Source: Listeria monocytogenes
GTDB lineage: Bacteria > Bacillota > Bacilli > Lactobacillales > Listeriaceae
Assembly (NCBI RefSeq): GCF_900187225.1
Contig: NZ_LT906436.1
Location: 992,001 to 1,056,000, forward strand
Reading direction: 5' to 3'
Length of the DNA: 64,000 nucleotides
The notes beneath the pieces are model-generated. The model was not told where the DNA came from. It ran no database searches and saw only the letters and a program-made list of their open reading frames with translations. The translations under genes were made by a program, and so were the position numbers. How positions within the stretch are numbered: position 1 is the first letter of the stretch; each line of letters starts with the position of its first letter. Below are positions 27,332 to 35,882 of the stretch, piece by piece.

Positions 27332-27553
27332 ATGACTAAACCTGGTAAATACGAAGCTCTCTTTTTTCCAACGAAAGATGGCTTGCTAAAAATACATGCT
27401 TATGGCTTTAATCCCTGTGGTTCATGGGGCGAAGTATTTGCAACAATTGGTGATCAAACAATATGCGTTAAAGGCTTCAATCGCCATAAAACAATCGTGC
27501 GGGCTACAAAAATGATTATAAGCGCTACTGCTAATCGAAAAAACGAATTTTAA
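27332..27553 (+). CDS. Small Fur-regulated protein of unknown function
   Basis: A 73-residue protein (MTKPGKYEALFFPTKDG...) with no recognised domain and no signal peptide; it has two cysteines. I chose the ATG at 27332 because GGAAGGGG ends nine bases upstream; the in-frame ATG 11 codons earlier overlaps the leader and lacks a ribosome site. The near-perfect Fur box upstream makes iron-starvation induction very likely. The gene is a monocistron with its own terminator. Confidence 0.8.
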   Translation: MTKPGKYEALFFPTKDGLLKIHAYGFNPCGSWGEVFATIGDQTICVKGFNRHKTIVRATKMIISATANRKNEF

Positions 27554-27858
27554 TTATCAAAGACTGTAGAAAGGTTCGTTCCTTTTTATAGTCTTTTTTT
27601 TGGATAAAACAACGATAAAATAGAACAAATCGTGTCTATTAGGTTAATTTAAAATAATTTCTTTTTCTGAATATTTCCAGAACCCTTGCGTTATACGTGC
27701 GGTTTGCGATAAAATTTGGTAGTATAGTGAAAGAAATAAGATATGGCGAAAAAACCAGATATGAGGAAATATGTAAAAAAGCATTGCCACGCGCGTATAA
27801 CAAGCAAGGTATGCCAATTTTTGCACGTCAGATGGTGGATTTGAGAGGAGAGTGTAAG
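27554..27858 (+). other. Intergenic region between the Fur-regulated gene and ykuJ
   Basis: After the terminator the region is AT-rich. A possible promoter is TTGCGT (27687-27692) with TAAAAT about 18 bases downstream. The open frame upstream of ykuJ starting at 27697 has no ribosome site and is unlikely to be translated. Nothing else is recognised. Confidence 0.5.
27559..27601 (+). terminator. Rho-independent terminator after the Fur-regulated gene
   Basis: AAAGACT (27559-27565) pairs with AGTCTTT (27590-27596), with an inner AGAAAGG/CCTTTTT stem and a T-run. Confidence 0.9.
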
Positions 27859-28092
27859 ATGTCTCAGTTATTGGGAATTATTCAACGTTTACATGCAATG
27901 CAAGAAGATGAGTCTGCTGAAACACAAGCAAGACGTTTTGAAAAAAATGGTACACCTGTGTGCGAAGTGAAGTTTTTCCAAGCTTCTAACTCATTTGAAG
28001 TAGAAATCTATGGCGACAATAGTAAATATCAATTCGATGATATTGATATGACTGCTATCGAAATTTTTGAAACGCTACAAGAAAACGAATAA
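27859..28092 (+). CDS. ykuJ: YkuJ family protein (DUF1797)
   Basis: A 77-residue protein beginning MSQLLGIIQRLHAMQ and containing CEVKFF and YQFDDIDMTAIEIFETLQ, matching the YkuJ family as remembered. Function is unknown. GAGAGGAGA precedes the ATG at 27859; the open frame upstream is longer but not family-like. Together with cbpB (ykuL), ccpC (ykuM), dapH (ykuQ) and the deacetylase (ykuR) it reproduces the B. subtilis ykuJ-R neighbourhood. Confidence 0.9.
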   Translation: MSQLLGIIQRLHAMQEDESAETQARRFEKNGTPVCEVKFFQASNSFEVEIYGDNSKYQFDDIDMTAIEIFETLQENE

Positions 28093-28130
28093 CATGGTAA
28101 AAATCGGATAATCTGATAATTTACTTAGGG

Positions 28131-28159
28131 GCTGTGAACTTATATTCACAGCTTTTTTT
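28131..28159 (+). terminator. Rho-independent terminator of ykuJ
   Basis: The arms GCTGTGAA (28131-28138) and TTCACAGC (28145-28152) are followed by seven T. Confidence 0.92.
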
Positions 28160-28292
28160 GTTTTCAAGCGCTAAATGAAAGAAATCAGACCAAATAGTAT
28201 GGTAGAATAGGAGATGGAAAAGTTTCGATTTATTTTAAAAAGTTGAAAGAAACTTCGTAGAGCTTGAAAATAAAGGAAGAGGAAGATTCTAA

Positions 28293-28745
28293 ATGATCTC
28301 AAATAGATTTGGACAATTTATTGACAATGAACTAGCTGATTCGATGATTTCCGCTGAAAAGGTTGCTCATGTACAGCTTGGTAATAATTTAGAACATGCA
28401 TTACTTGTTTTAACTAAATGTGGTTATTCAGTTATTCCTGTACTAGACTTTGAATTTAAACTCCATGGATTAATAAGTGCAGCAATGATTACGGATGCCA
28501 TTCTAGGACTCGAACGTATCGAATTTGAACGATTAGAAGATTTAAAGGTAGAGGATGTCATGCAAACAGATTTCCCAGTAATCAAAGATTTTAACAATAA
28601 CGAACGAATTGTGCACTTACTTGTGGACCATCCTTTTGTTTGTGTTGTAGATTCTGACCACCATTTTGAAGGGATAGTAACAAGACGTGTTGTTTTAAAA
28701 CAAGTCAATCGTTATATTCATTTGCAGGTGGAGGAAAATAGATGA
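28293..28745 (+). CDS. cbpB: CbpB/DarB-type CBS-domain c-di-AMP-binding protein
   Basis: A 150-residue protein made of two CBS motifs (about residues 15-75 and 85-145) with nothing else, the layout of B. subtilis YkuL/DarB and Listeria CbpB. Family work shows it binds c-di-AMP and, when free, interacts with the (p)ppGpp synthetase Rel and pyruvate carboxylase. It overlaps the ccpC start by four bases, so a second-messenger sensor and a TCA-cycle regulator are translated together. Confidence 0.93.
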   Translation: MISNRFGQFIDNELADSMISAEKVAHVQLGNNLEHALLVLTKCGYSVIPVLDFEFKLHGLISAAMITDAILGLERIEFERLEDLKVEDVMQTDFPVIKDFNNNERIVHLLVDHPFVCVVDSDHHFEGIVTRRVVLKQVNRYIHLQVEENR

Positions 28746-29620
28746 TTGTAACAGAGTATGAATTACTTGTTTGTTTAGCAGAAGAACTTAATATGCGTAA
28801 AAGTGCTGAAAAACTCTTTTTAAGTCAACCAGCCTTATCGCAACGCTTACAAACGATTGAAAGTAGATGGAATACCAAAATTTTTATTCGTACACAAAAA
28901 GGGCTGTTGCTTACACCAGAAGGAGAAGCAATTGTTCGTCATGCATCTAGCGTCATTGAACGAGAGCACACTATTCAAGAAAAATTAGAAGCGATGGAAG
29001 GCGTTGTCCGGGGAACATTACGGATTGCTTGTGCAAGCGTAGTGGCGCAAATGTGGCTTCCTCGGGTTCTAAAAGCTTTTTCAAGAGCGTACCCTAATGT
29101 GCAAATTTCACTTGTAACTGGGTGGAGCAGTGAAGTTACGCAACAACTCGCTGCTGGAAATGTCCATATCGGCATTGTCCGTGGAAGTTCTACTTGGAAA
29201 AGCGTTCAAAAACCGTTATTTAATGACAAATTAATTTTAGTAGATACAGAAATTACTAAAATTGAAGAAGTTTTTCAGACCAATCGACCATTTATCCAAT
29301 TTCGCAGTGATTCGAATTATTACCAAGTTATTCAAGACTACTGGCAACGAAATTTCGGGAAAATGCCACGCCAAGCAATGCTTATGGATCAAATGGAAAC
29401 CTCTAGACAAATGGCCTTAAATGGTATTGGTTTTGCAATTTTACCGGAAGTGACGATGTTAGGCTACACGGATAAAATCAACAAAATTCCGTTAACAGAA
29501 AAAGATGGCTCGATTTTAAGCCGGGAAACCAACTTACTGACTTATGAACAGTCACTCAGTTTACCACAAGTGAAGGCGTTTTTAGAAATAACAGATAAAT
29601 TCCTTGAACAAGTTAAATAG
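28742..29620 (+). CDS. ccpC: LysR-type regulator CcpC
   Basis: A 292-residue LysR regulator with an N-terminal helix-turn-helix (AEELNMRKSAEKLFLSQPALSQRLQ) and a C-terminal effector domain containing ITGWSSE-like VTGWSSEVTQQLAAG and PFIQFRSDSNYYQ. These match B. subtilis CcpC, the citrate-responsive repressor of citrate synthase and aconitase genes. Position directly after the ykuL homologue supports orthology. The gene is coupled to cbpB by a four-base overlap. Confidence 0.92.
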   Translation: MIVTEYELLVCLAEELNMRKSAEKLFLSQPALSQRLQTIESRWNTKIFIRTQKGLLLTPEGEAIVRHASSVIEREHTIQEKLEAMEGVVRGTLRIACASVVAQMWLPRVLKAFSRAYPNVQISLVTGWSSEVTQQLAAGNVHIGIVRGSSTWKSVQKPLFNDKLILVDTEITKIEEVFQTNRPFIQFRSDSNYYQVIQDYWQRNFGKMPRQAMLMDQMETSRQMALNGIGFAILPEVTMLGYTDKINKIPLTEKDGSILSRETNLLTYEQSLSLPQVKAFLEITDKFLEQVK

Positions 29621-29667
29621 CTATGGCAAAATAGAAAGCAGAACGTATCGGAAGGGGACAAAAATTC

Positions 29668-30378
29668 ATGGAACAAATGGATGCACACCAAATTATTTCT
29701 TTTATTCAAAATAGCAAGAAAGCAACACCAGTAAAAGTTTACCTTAAAGGGGACTTAGAAAAAATTGATTTCCCAAGTGATGTAAAAACTTTCATTACTG
29801 GAAATGCGGGAACTGTTTTTGGAGAATGGGCAGTTGTTGAGCCATTATTAGAAGCAAATAAAGCGAATATTGAAGATTACGTAATCGAAAATGATCGTCG
29901 TAACTCCGCTATTCCTTTGTTAGATATGAAAAATATTAACGCACGTATTGAGCCTGGTGCAGTCATTCGCGACCAAGTAACAATCGGCGACAATGCGGTT
30001 ATTATGATGGGAGCAAGTATCAATATTGGTTCAGTTATCGGTGACGGTACGATGATTGATATGAATGTAGTTCTTGGCGGCCGTGCAACGGTCGGTAAAA
30101 ATTGCCATATTGGTGCAGGTTCTGTCCTTGCTGGCGTAGTTGAGCCACCATCCGCACAACCAGTTATCGTAGAAGACAATGTTGTTGTAGGCGCCAATGT
30201 CGTTGTTTTAGAAGGCGTACGCATTGGAGAAGGCGCAGTTGTAGCAGCGGGCGCAATCGTTACAAAAGATGTAGCTCCTGGAACAGTCGTGGCCGGAATT
30301 CCTGCACGTGAACTTAAAAAATTAGATGCAAAAACAGCTTCTAAAACAGAAATCATGCAAGAACTTCGCCAACTTTAA
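29668..30378 (+). CDS. dapH: Tetrahydrodipicolinate N-acetyltransferase
   Basis: A 236-residue enzyme that acetylates tetrahydrodipicolinate with acetyl-CoA, committing to the acetylated diaminopimelate/lysine route. The C-terminal two thirds is a left-handed beta-helix of hexapeptide repeats ([22 protein letters not shown]..., [15 protein letters not shown]). The N-terminal helical domain [12 protein letters not shown]-like matches DapH. A hairpin lies between it and the deacetylase gene. Confidence 0.96.
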
Positions 30379-30384
30379 AAAATC

Positions 30385-30426
30385 AAAGGGAACTGTTTCG
30401 TCTGTTGGCGAAGCAGTCCTTTTTAG
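30385..30426 (+). terminator. Terminator-like hairpin between dapH and the deacetylase gene
   Basis: Three stacked paired segments AAAGG/CCTTT, ACTG/CAGT and TTCG/CGAA, followed by five T. It lies inside a two-gene metabolic unit and would lower expression of the second gene or separate the transcripts. Confidence 0.7.
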
Positions 30427-30441
30427 AAGGAGAGATTCGCC

Positions 30442-31557
30442 GTGTTAAATGAATTTATTGCCATTCGACGTGAGTTACACCAAATCCCTGAAACAGGTTA
30501 TAAAGAGCTAAAAACACAAGCTTACTTATTAGATTATATCAGCAAATTACCGAGTGGACATTTAGAAGTGAAAAAATGGCGTACGGGGATTTTAGTTTTA
30601 GTAAAAGGAACTAATCCAGAAAAAACAATTGGTTATCGTACGGATATTGACGCATTACCGATCACAGAAGAAACTGAGCTGCCTTTTGCTTCAAAACATC
30701 CTGGCAATATGCATGCTTGTGGGCACGATTTACATATGAGTATTGCGCTTGGAGTGTTGACACATTTTGCGAGTAAACCTGCTAAAGATAATTTGCTTTT
30801 CGTGTTCCAGCCTGCAGAAGAAGGTCCAGGTGGTGCAAAACCCATCATGGAAAGCACTGAATTTGCCGAGTGGCGACCAGATAGCATTTATGGACTTCAT
30901 ATCGCACCGGAATACAAAGTAGGAGAAATTGCGATTAAGCCAGGTTTACTTTTTGCGAATACATCGGAACTGTTTATTTCGTTCAAAGGAAAAGGTGGGC
31001 ACGCGGCGTATCCCCATTTGGCGAATGATATGGTTGTTGCAGCAAGTGCGTTTGTTGGGCAAATGCAAACGATTATAAGTCGTAATATTGATCCAATGGA
31101 TAGTGCAGTTATTACGATTGGAAGGATTCATGGCGGAGAAATTCAAAATGTCATTGCGGAAACTGCTTATTTAGATGGAACCATTCGAACGCTTTCTCCG
31201 GAAACAATGGAGATTGTTTGGACTCGTTTGAAACAGCTAGCTAAAGGCTGGGAAGAAGCTTACCAATGCGAAGTTGAATTTCATCCTGGCTCGGATTATT
31301 ATCAAGTAGACAATGATCCAGTTGAAACAGAAGAATTCATCCACTTTTTGGAAGAACAATATCCAGAAAGTTATGTGCCAGCTCGTTCAGCGATGACTGG
31401 AGAAGATTTTGGTTACTTTTTATCCGAAATTAAAGGGTTTATGTTTTGGTTAGGCGTGGATTCCGAGTACAGTTTGCATCACGCGAAACTTAATCCAAAA
31501 GAAGAAGCTATTCCATTTGCAATTGATGTATTAATCCACTTTTTGGAAAGTAAATAA
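30442..31557 (+). CDS. dapL: N-acetyl-diaminopimelate deacetylase (M20 family)
   Basis: A 371-residue metallo-amidohydrolase that removes the acetyl group in the last step of the branch to L,L-diaminopimelate. M20 motifs are visible: the metal block HACGHDLHM, the acid [10 protein letters not shown] and the C-terminal histidine in SLHHAKLNP. The start is a GTG with AAGGAGAG upstream. The symbol follows the B. subtilis ykuR usage; note that dapL also names an unrelated aminotransferase elsewhere. Confidence 0.93.
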   Translation: MLNEFIAIRRELHQIPETGYKELKTQAYLLDYISKLPSGHLEVKKWRTGILVLVKGTNPEKTIGYRTDIDALPITEETELPFASKHPGNMHACGHDLHMSIALGVLTHFASKPAKDNLLFVFQPAEEGPGGAKPIMESTEFAEWRPDSIYGLHIAPEYKVGEIAIKPGLLFANTSELFISFKGKGGHAAYPHLANDMVVAASAFVGQMQTIISRNIDPMDSAVITIGRIHGGEIQNVIAETAYLDGTIRTLSPETMEIVWTRLKQLAKGWEEAYQCEVEFHPGSDYYQVDNDPVETEEFIHFLEEQYPESYVPARSAMTGEDFGYFLSEIKGFMFWLGVDSEYSLHHAKLNPKEEAIPFAIDVLIHFLESK

Positions 31558-31602
31558 AAAGACGTCAATTCGTTCTCAAAAGGAGCGAATTGGCGTCTTT
31601 TT
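31556..31602. terminator. Bidirectional terminator
   Basis: AAAAAGACG-T-CAATTCG pairs with CGAATTG-G-CGTCTTTTT around a loop of 13 bases, between the convergent deacetylase and MscS-type genes. Confidence 0.93.
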
Positions 31603-32482
31603 AATTATTATTTGGTCCGAATGTGCTAACAAAATTGAGTGGTAGTTCAATCTTGTTTTCTGCGAGTGCCTCGCGAATATCTTTGAGTAAGTCACGTTGA
31701 ACAGAATACTGCTCGCCGTTCACTGCTTTACCGACTACGCGGATAATCATATTTGTTGCGTCTATGTTTTGCACGCCTAATACAACAGGGGGCTCAACGA
31801 TATTTTTATTCTCTTTTGCAGCTACGTCACAAACCTCACCAATAATTTTAATTGCTTTTTCTGGATCTTCATGTGGACTAATTTGAATGTCCACCATCAC
31901 ACGCATATTACCGCGCGAATGATTACTAACGACCATAATTTGTCTGTTAGGAATGAAATGAAGCGTGCCATCAAAATCACGTACCTGTGTTGTTCTAAGT
32001 CCAAGTGCTTCCACTGTTCCATTAACTAGTCCAATAGTAATCGTATCACCAACATCGAGTTGGCGTTCAAGAAGAATAAAAAATCCAGTTACAACGTCAC
32101 TAACAAGACCTTGCGCACCAAAGGCAATTGCCAAACTGGCCACCCCAGCACTTGCAATAATTGCCGTAACATCCATAAAGTTCTGTAATAATAAAATCGC
32201 AAAAGTGAAGAATAAAACATATCCATAAAAATTAGAAATTAAGCTTTCTAACGTGTCCGCGCGCCCAACAGAAACTGCTTGTTGTTGCCGATATTTGCGG
32301 AAGAAACTACGAATAATTTTATTACCAATCACACGGAAAATAAAATAAAGAGCAATTAAAATGGCAATTTTTATTCCGACAGAAATAATATGATTCCAAA
32401 ATTGGTCCCAGTCAATAGAACTGAACCACTTTTTGAGTAAATTCATTTTTTGGTCCACATCCTTTGAAAGTTCTCCATCCAT
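31601..32482 (-). CDS. MscS family small-conductance mechanosensitive channel
   Basis: A 293-residue channel with three N-terminal helices; the third, pore-lining helix carries ASAGVASLAIAFGAQGLVSDVVTGFFILLE, the classic MscS Gly/Ala-rich packing motif. The cytosolic vestibule beta domain follows (DVGDTITIG, VTALGLRTTQVRDFDG-like). It releases solutes on osmotic downshift. It is divergent from the gbu osmolyte importer, so release and uptake of osmolytes are encoded back to back. AAAGGGGGAG precedes the ATG. Confidence 0.94.
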   Translation of the reverse strand: MDGELSKDVDQKMNLLKKWFSSIDWDQFWNHIISVGIKIAILIALYFIFRVIGNKIIRSFFRKYRQQQAVSVGRADTLESLISNFYGYVLFFTFAILLLQNFMDVTAIIASAGVASLAIAFGAQGLVSDVVTGFFILLERQLDVGDTITIGLVNGTVEALGLRTTQVRDFDGTLHFIPNRQIMVVSNHSRGNMRVMVDIQISPHEDPEKAIKIIGEVCDVAAKENKNIVEPPVVLGVQNIDATNMIIRVVGKAVNGEQYSVQRDLLKDIREALAENKIELPLNFVSTFGPNNN

Positions 32483-32817
32483 TTCATCTCCCCCTTTCTA
32501 ATGAAATGTCCTTTTCTATTCTAACAAATATTTTACAAAAATGCTGTTATAAAAAATAAATTTTCACTAGAAAACGCTCATTTTTCTGGAAAAATCGCAC
32601 TTTTTTTCAAAAAAAATTAAAAAACTGTTAGCCACTCTTGTAGTAAGATGGAGGCGCTTTCTAAAATGTGCAAAATGGCGCAAACCAAACTGTATGATGT
32701 GAAACTAAGCCGAAACTTGTGTACAATGATAAATGTTATTGCTTTTTTTAAAAGTGATATGGGCCGAATTTTTGCCTAGTAAATAATTCAATCTAAAAAA
32801 AGAAAGGGGATTTTATT
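32483..32817. other. Divergent regulatory region between the MscS-type gene and gbuABC
   Basis: AT-rich, with a possible gbu -10 TACAAT (32722-32727) and a weak -35 GTGAAA 17 bases upstream. On the minus strand TAGAAT near 32515-32520 may serve the channel gene. The gbu operon is known from L. monocytogenes work to have both SigA and SigB promoters; I could not find a convincing SigB pair by eye. A degenerate cre-like sequence and a short open frame here are discussed under rejected items. Confidence 0.5.
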
Positions 32818-34011
32818 TTGAGTAAGATTAAAGTAGAAGAGCTAACGAAGATTTTCGGAAAAAAGGCTTCCAAAGCATCTTCTTTACTTTCTCAGGGAAA
32901 ATCGAAAACAGATATTTTGAAAGAAACAGGCGCGACAATTGGTGTTAATAAAGCATCTTTTAGCGTAGAAGAAGGCGAAATTTTCGTTATAATGGGGCTT
33001 TCTGGTAGTGGGAAGTCGACTTTGGTACGACTTTTGAACCGTCTAATTGAGCCTACGAGCGGAAAAATTTGGCTTGACGGAAAAGAACTATCTAGTCTAA
33101 ATAAAAAAGAACTTTTGGAAGTTAGAAGAAAAAGCATGAGTATGGTCTTCCAAAACTTTGGTTTATTCCCGAACAGAACGATTAACCGTAACGTTGAATA
33201 TGGTCTTGAAATTCAAGGTATGGACAAAGAAGAACGCGAGAAAAATGCAGCAGAATCATTGGCATTAGTTGGTTTAGCTGGTTACGGCGATCAATATCCT
33301 TCACAACTTTCTGGTGGGATGCAGCAACGTGTAGGTCTGGCGCGAGCACTTGCGAACAATCCGGACATTTTACTGATGGATGAAGCTTTCTCCGCACTTG
33401 ACCCGCTGAACCGAAAAGATATGCAAGATCAATTGCTCGATTTACAAGATAAAATGAAAAAAACGATTATCTTTATTACCCATGATTTGGATGAGGCGCT
33501 TCGTATTGGCGACCACATTATGATTATGCGTGATGGTTCCGTTGTTCAAACTGGTTCTCCGGAAGAAATTCTGGCACATCCGGCAAATGAATATGTTGAA
33601 AAATTCATTGAAGATGTAGACCGTTCCAAAGTCTATACAGCGAGCAACGTAATGATTCGTCCAGAAATCGTTAATTTTGAAAAAGACGGTCCTCGTGTTG
33701 CGCTTAAACGGATGCGTGAAGCTGGAACTTCCAGTGTATTCGTTGTTAAACGTAATCGTGAGTTAGTCGGAATCGTCCATGCAGCAGAAGTATCTAAACT
33801 TGTAAAAGAAAATATTACTTCACTAGAAACTGCTTTGCACCGCGATGTGCCCACAACTGGGCTAGATACGCCTCTTGCAGAAATCATGGATACTATCTCG
33901 ACTACAACGATTCCGATTGCTGTAACAGAAGATGGAAAATTAAAAGGAATTATTATTCGCGGATCCGTTCTGGCCGCACTTTCTGGAAACGAGGTGAACG
34001 TTAATGCCTAA
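32818..34011 (+). CDS. gbuA: Glycine betaine ABC transporter ATP-binding protein
   Basis: A 397-residue ATPase of the osmoregulatory OpuA/ProV class. Walker A is GLSGSGKST (60-68), the signature LSGGMQQRVGLARAL, Walker B ILLMDEAFSALDP. A C-terminal pair of CBS domains (about 275-395) is the ionic-strength sensor in OpuA-type transporters and also a possible nucleotide-binding site. The start is a TTG with AAAGGGGA upstream. It overlaps gbuB by eight bases. Confidence 0.97.
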   Translation: MSKIKVEELTKIFGKKASKASSLLSQGKSKTDILKETGATIGVNKASFSVEEGEIFVIMGLSGSGKSTLVRLLNRLIEPTSGKIWLDGKELSSLNKKELLEVRRKSMSMVFQNFGLFPNRTINRNVEYGLEIQGMDKEEREKNAAESLALVGLAGYGDQYPSQLSGGMQQRVGLARALANNPDILLMDEAFSALDPLNRKDMQDQLLDLQDKMKKTIIFITHDLDEALRIGDHIMIMRDGSVVQTGSPEEILAHPANEYVEKFIEDVDRSKVYTASNVMIRPEIVNFEKDGPRVALKRMREAGTSSVFVVKRNRELVGIVHAAEVSKLVKENITSLETALHRDVPTTGLDTPLAEIMDTISTTTIPIAVTEDGKLKGIIIRGSVLAALSGNEVNVNA

Positions 34012-34852
34012 TATTCCAACGATTCCATTAGCTAGTTGGATTGACAAATTAGTTGATGGCTTAACGCAATTTGAAGGATTTTTTAATGTAATTACGAATA
34101 TCATTGGCGGGATTGTTGACGCATTCCAATGGGTGTTCGATTTAGTTCCACCATGGTTATTTATTATTTTACTTGTATTTGGCACATTTTGGGTGAACCG
34201 TAAAGGCAAAAAATGGGGTTTAATTATCTTTGAAGTTGTCGGTTTACTTTTAATTTGGAACTTGGACTTCTGGCGCGACATGACACAAACATTAACGCTC
34301 GTCCTGACAAGTAGTTTAATTGCACTTGTTATTGGTGTTCCACTTGGTATTTGGATGGCGAAAAGCAATATTGTTGAAAGTATCTTCAAACCGGTACTCG
34401 ATTTTATGCAAACTATGCCAGCCTTCGTTTACTTAATTCCTGCCGTAGCATTTTTCGGAATTGGAATGGTTCCAGGGGTTGTGGCTTCTGTTATTTTTGC
34501 AATGCCTCCAACTGTTCGTATGACTAATCTAGGTATTCGCCAAGTTTCAACAGAGCTTGTAGAAGCAGCCGATTCGTTCGGTTCAACACCTTGGCAAAAA
34601 CTTTGGAAAGTACAGCTACCAATGGCGAAATCAACCATGATGGCGGGTATTAATCAAAGTATTATGTTAGCACTTTCCATGGTCGTAATTGCTTCAATGA
34701 TCGGTGCAATGGGACTTGGAACACGTGTTTACTTCGCAGTAGGACGTAACGACGCTGGTGGCGGATTTGTAGCTGGGATTGCGATTGTTATCGTAGCAAT
34801 CATCCTAGACCGTCTGACACAAGCTTTCAATAAAAAAGCGAAATCAGAATAA
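34004..34852 (+). CDS. gbuB: Glycine betaine ABC transporter permease
   Basis: A 282-residue membrane permease with an N-terminal amphipathic region, two early helices and the binding-protein-dependent transport core (VLTSSLIALVIGVPLG, EAADSFGSTPWQKLWKVQLPMA EAA loop). It forms the channel of the betaine importer with GbuA and GbuC. The overlap with gbuA and the 13-base gap to gbuC indicate one operon. Confidence 0.97.
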   Translation: MPNIPTIPLASWIDKLVDGLTQFEGFFNVITNIIGGIVDAFQWVFDLVPPWLFIILLVFGTFWVNRKGKKWGLIIFEVVGLLLIWNLDFWRDMTQTLTLVLTSSLIALVIGVPLGIWMAKSNIVESIFKPVLDFMQTMPAFVYLIPAVAFFGIGMVPGVVASVIFAMPPTVRMTNLGIRQVSTELVEAADSFGSTPWQKLWKVQLPMAKSTMMAGINQSIMLALSMVVIASMIGAMGLGTRVYFAVGRNDAGGGFVAGIAIVIVAIILDRLTQAFNKKAKSE

Positions 34853-34865
34853 GGAGGAGAGTAGA

Positions 34866-35768
34866 TTGCTAAAAAAATTAATCACCACCGCAGTTTTGGC
34901 TATGCTTATTTTCACTTTAGCAGCCTGCGGGACAACCCTTGCTCCTTATGACGCGAAAAAAGATTTAGGCGAACAAATCAATTACACAATCACAGGAATT
35001 GATGCTGGAGCAGGAATTATGCTTGCAACACAAAATGCGATTAAAGATTACCATTTAGATGATGATAATTGGCAATTACAAACAAGTTCTACCGCGGCTA
35101 TGACAAGTACACTTCAAAAAGCGATGAAAGATAAGCGCCCGATTGTCGTGACTGGTTGGACCCCGCACTGGATGTTTACAAAATTTGATTTGAAATTTTT
35201 GGACGATCCCAAAAATGTATATGGTAATGCAGAAAACATTCACACGATTGTACGTAAAGGCTTAAAAGAAGATAAACCTTCCGCGTACCAAGTGTTAGAT
35301 AATTTCTTCTGGACTGCGGAAGATATGTCTGAAGTAATGCTGGAAGTTAATGACGGCGTAGACCCTGAAGAAGCTGCTAAAAAATGGAATAAAAACAATC
35401 CAGATAAAGTAGCAAAATGGACCGACGGAGTGGAAAAAGTTGATGGCGATGAAATCAAGTTAACTTATGTTGCTTGGGATTCTGAAATTGCCTCTACAAA
35501 CGTTGTCGCAGAAGCCTTAAAACAAGTTGGCTATAAACCAACCATCCAAGCAATGGAAATCCAACCAATGTGGGCGTCCGTTGCAACGGATGCAGCTGAT
35601 GGGATGGTTGCTGCGTGGCTTCCAAATACTTCCGGAATTTACTATAAAGATTACAAAGGAAAATTTGAAGATTTAGGACCAAACTTAAAAGGTGCTAAAA
35701 TTGGTCTAGCAGTACCAAAATACATGACAAACATTAATTCCATTGAAGATTTAAAAACAAGCAAATAA
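34866..35768 (+). CDS. gbuC: Glycine betaine substrate-binding lipoprotein
   Basis: A 300-residue lipoprotein: a lipobox ending LAAC with C21 as the lipidated residue, then a ligand-binding domain of the OpuAC family. Tryptophan-containing blocks (VVTGWTPHWMFTKFDL, IQPMWASVATDAADGM) fit the aromatic cage that binds betaine. The start is a TTG with AAGGAGGAG upstream. Unlike lactococcal OpuA, the binding protein is separate from the permease. Confidence 0.96.
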   Translation: MLKKLITTAVLAMLIFTLAACGTTLAPYDAKKDLGEQINYTITGIDAGAGIMLATQNAIKDYHLDDDNWQLQTSSTAAMTSTLQKAMKDKRPIVVTGWTPHWMFTKFDLKFLDDPKNVYGNAENIHTIVRKGLKEDKPSAYQVLDNFFWTAEDMSEVMLEVNDGVDPEEAAKKWNKNNPDKVAKWTDGVEKVDGDEIKLTYVAWDSEIASTNVVAEALKQVGYKPTIQAMEIQPMWASVATDAADGMVAAWLPNTSGIYYKDYKGKFEDLGPNLKGAKIGLAVPKYMTNINSIEDLKTSK

Positions 35769-35774
35769 ACTTTT

Positions 35775-35829
35775 AAAAAGGCATGAAGAAAATCAAGTGA
35801 TGCTTGATAGTTTCTCCGTGCCTTTTTTT
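35775..35829 (+). terminator. Rho-independent terminator of gbuABC
   Basis: AAAAAGGCA (35775-35783) pairs with TGCCTTTTT (35819-35827), with an inner ATCAAG/CTTGAT stem, ending in a T-run. Confidence 0.9.
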
Positions 35830-35882
35830 CTCTATAAGGGTAAAATAGTAGTTGATTCATGAAATTGCTAGGAGGAAGATGC

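Noticed and set aside
27697-27858. 54-residue N-terminal extension of YkuJ
   Set aside because: Family members start at MSQLLGII, where a good ribosome site is present.
32649-32662. cre-like sequence TGGAGGCGCTTTCT upstream of gbuABC
   Set aside because: Only 11 of 14 consensus positions match and it is not clearly placed relative to a promoter; likely chance.
32666-32779. A 37-codon open frame (starting MCKMAQTKL) with GGAGG 11 bases upstream, in the leader region of gbuA
   Set aside because: The spacing is long, the frame spans the best SigA -10 for gbuA, and no homology or codon pattern supports it. Kept out without conservation data.
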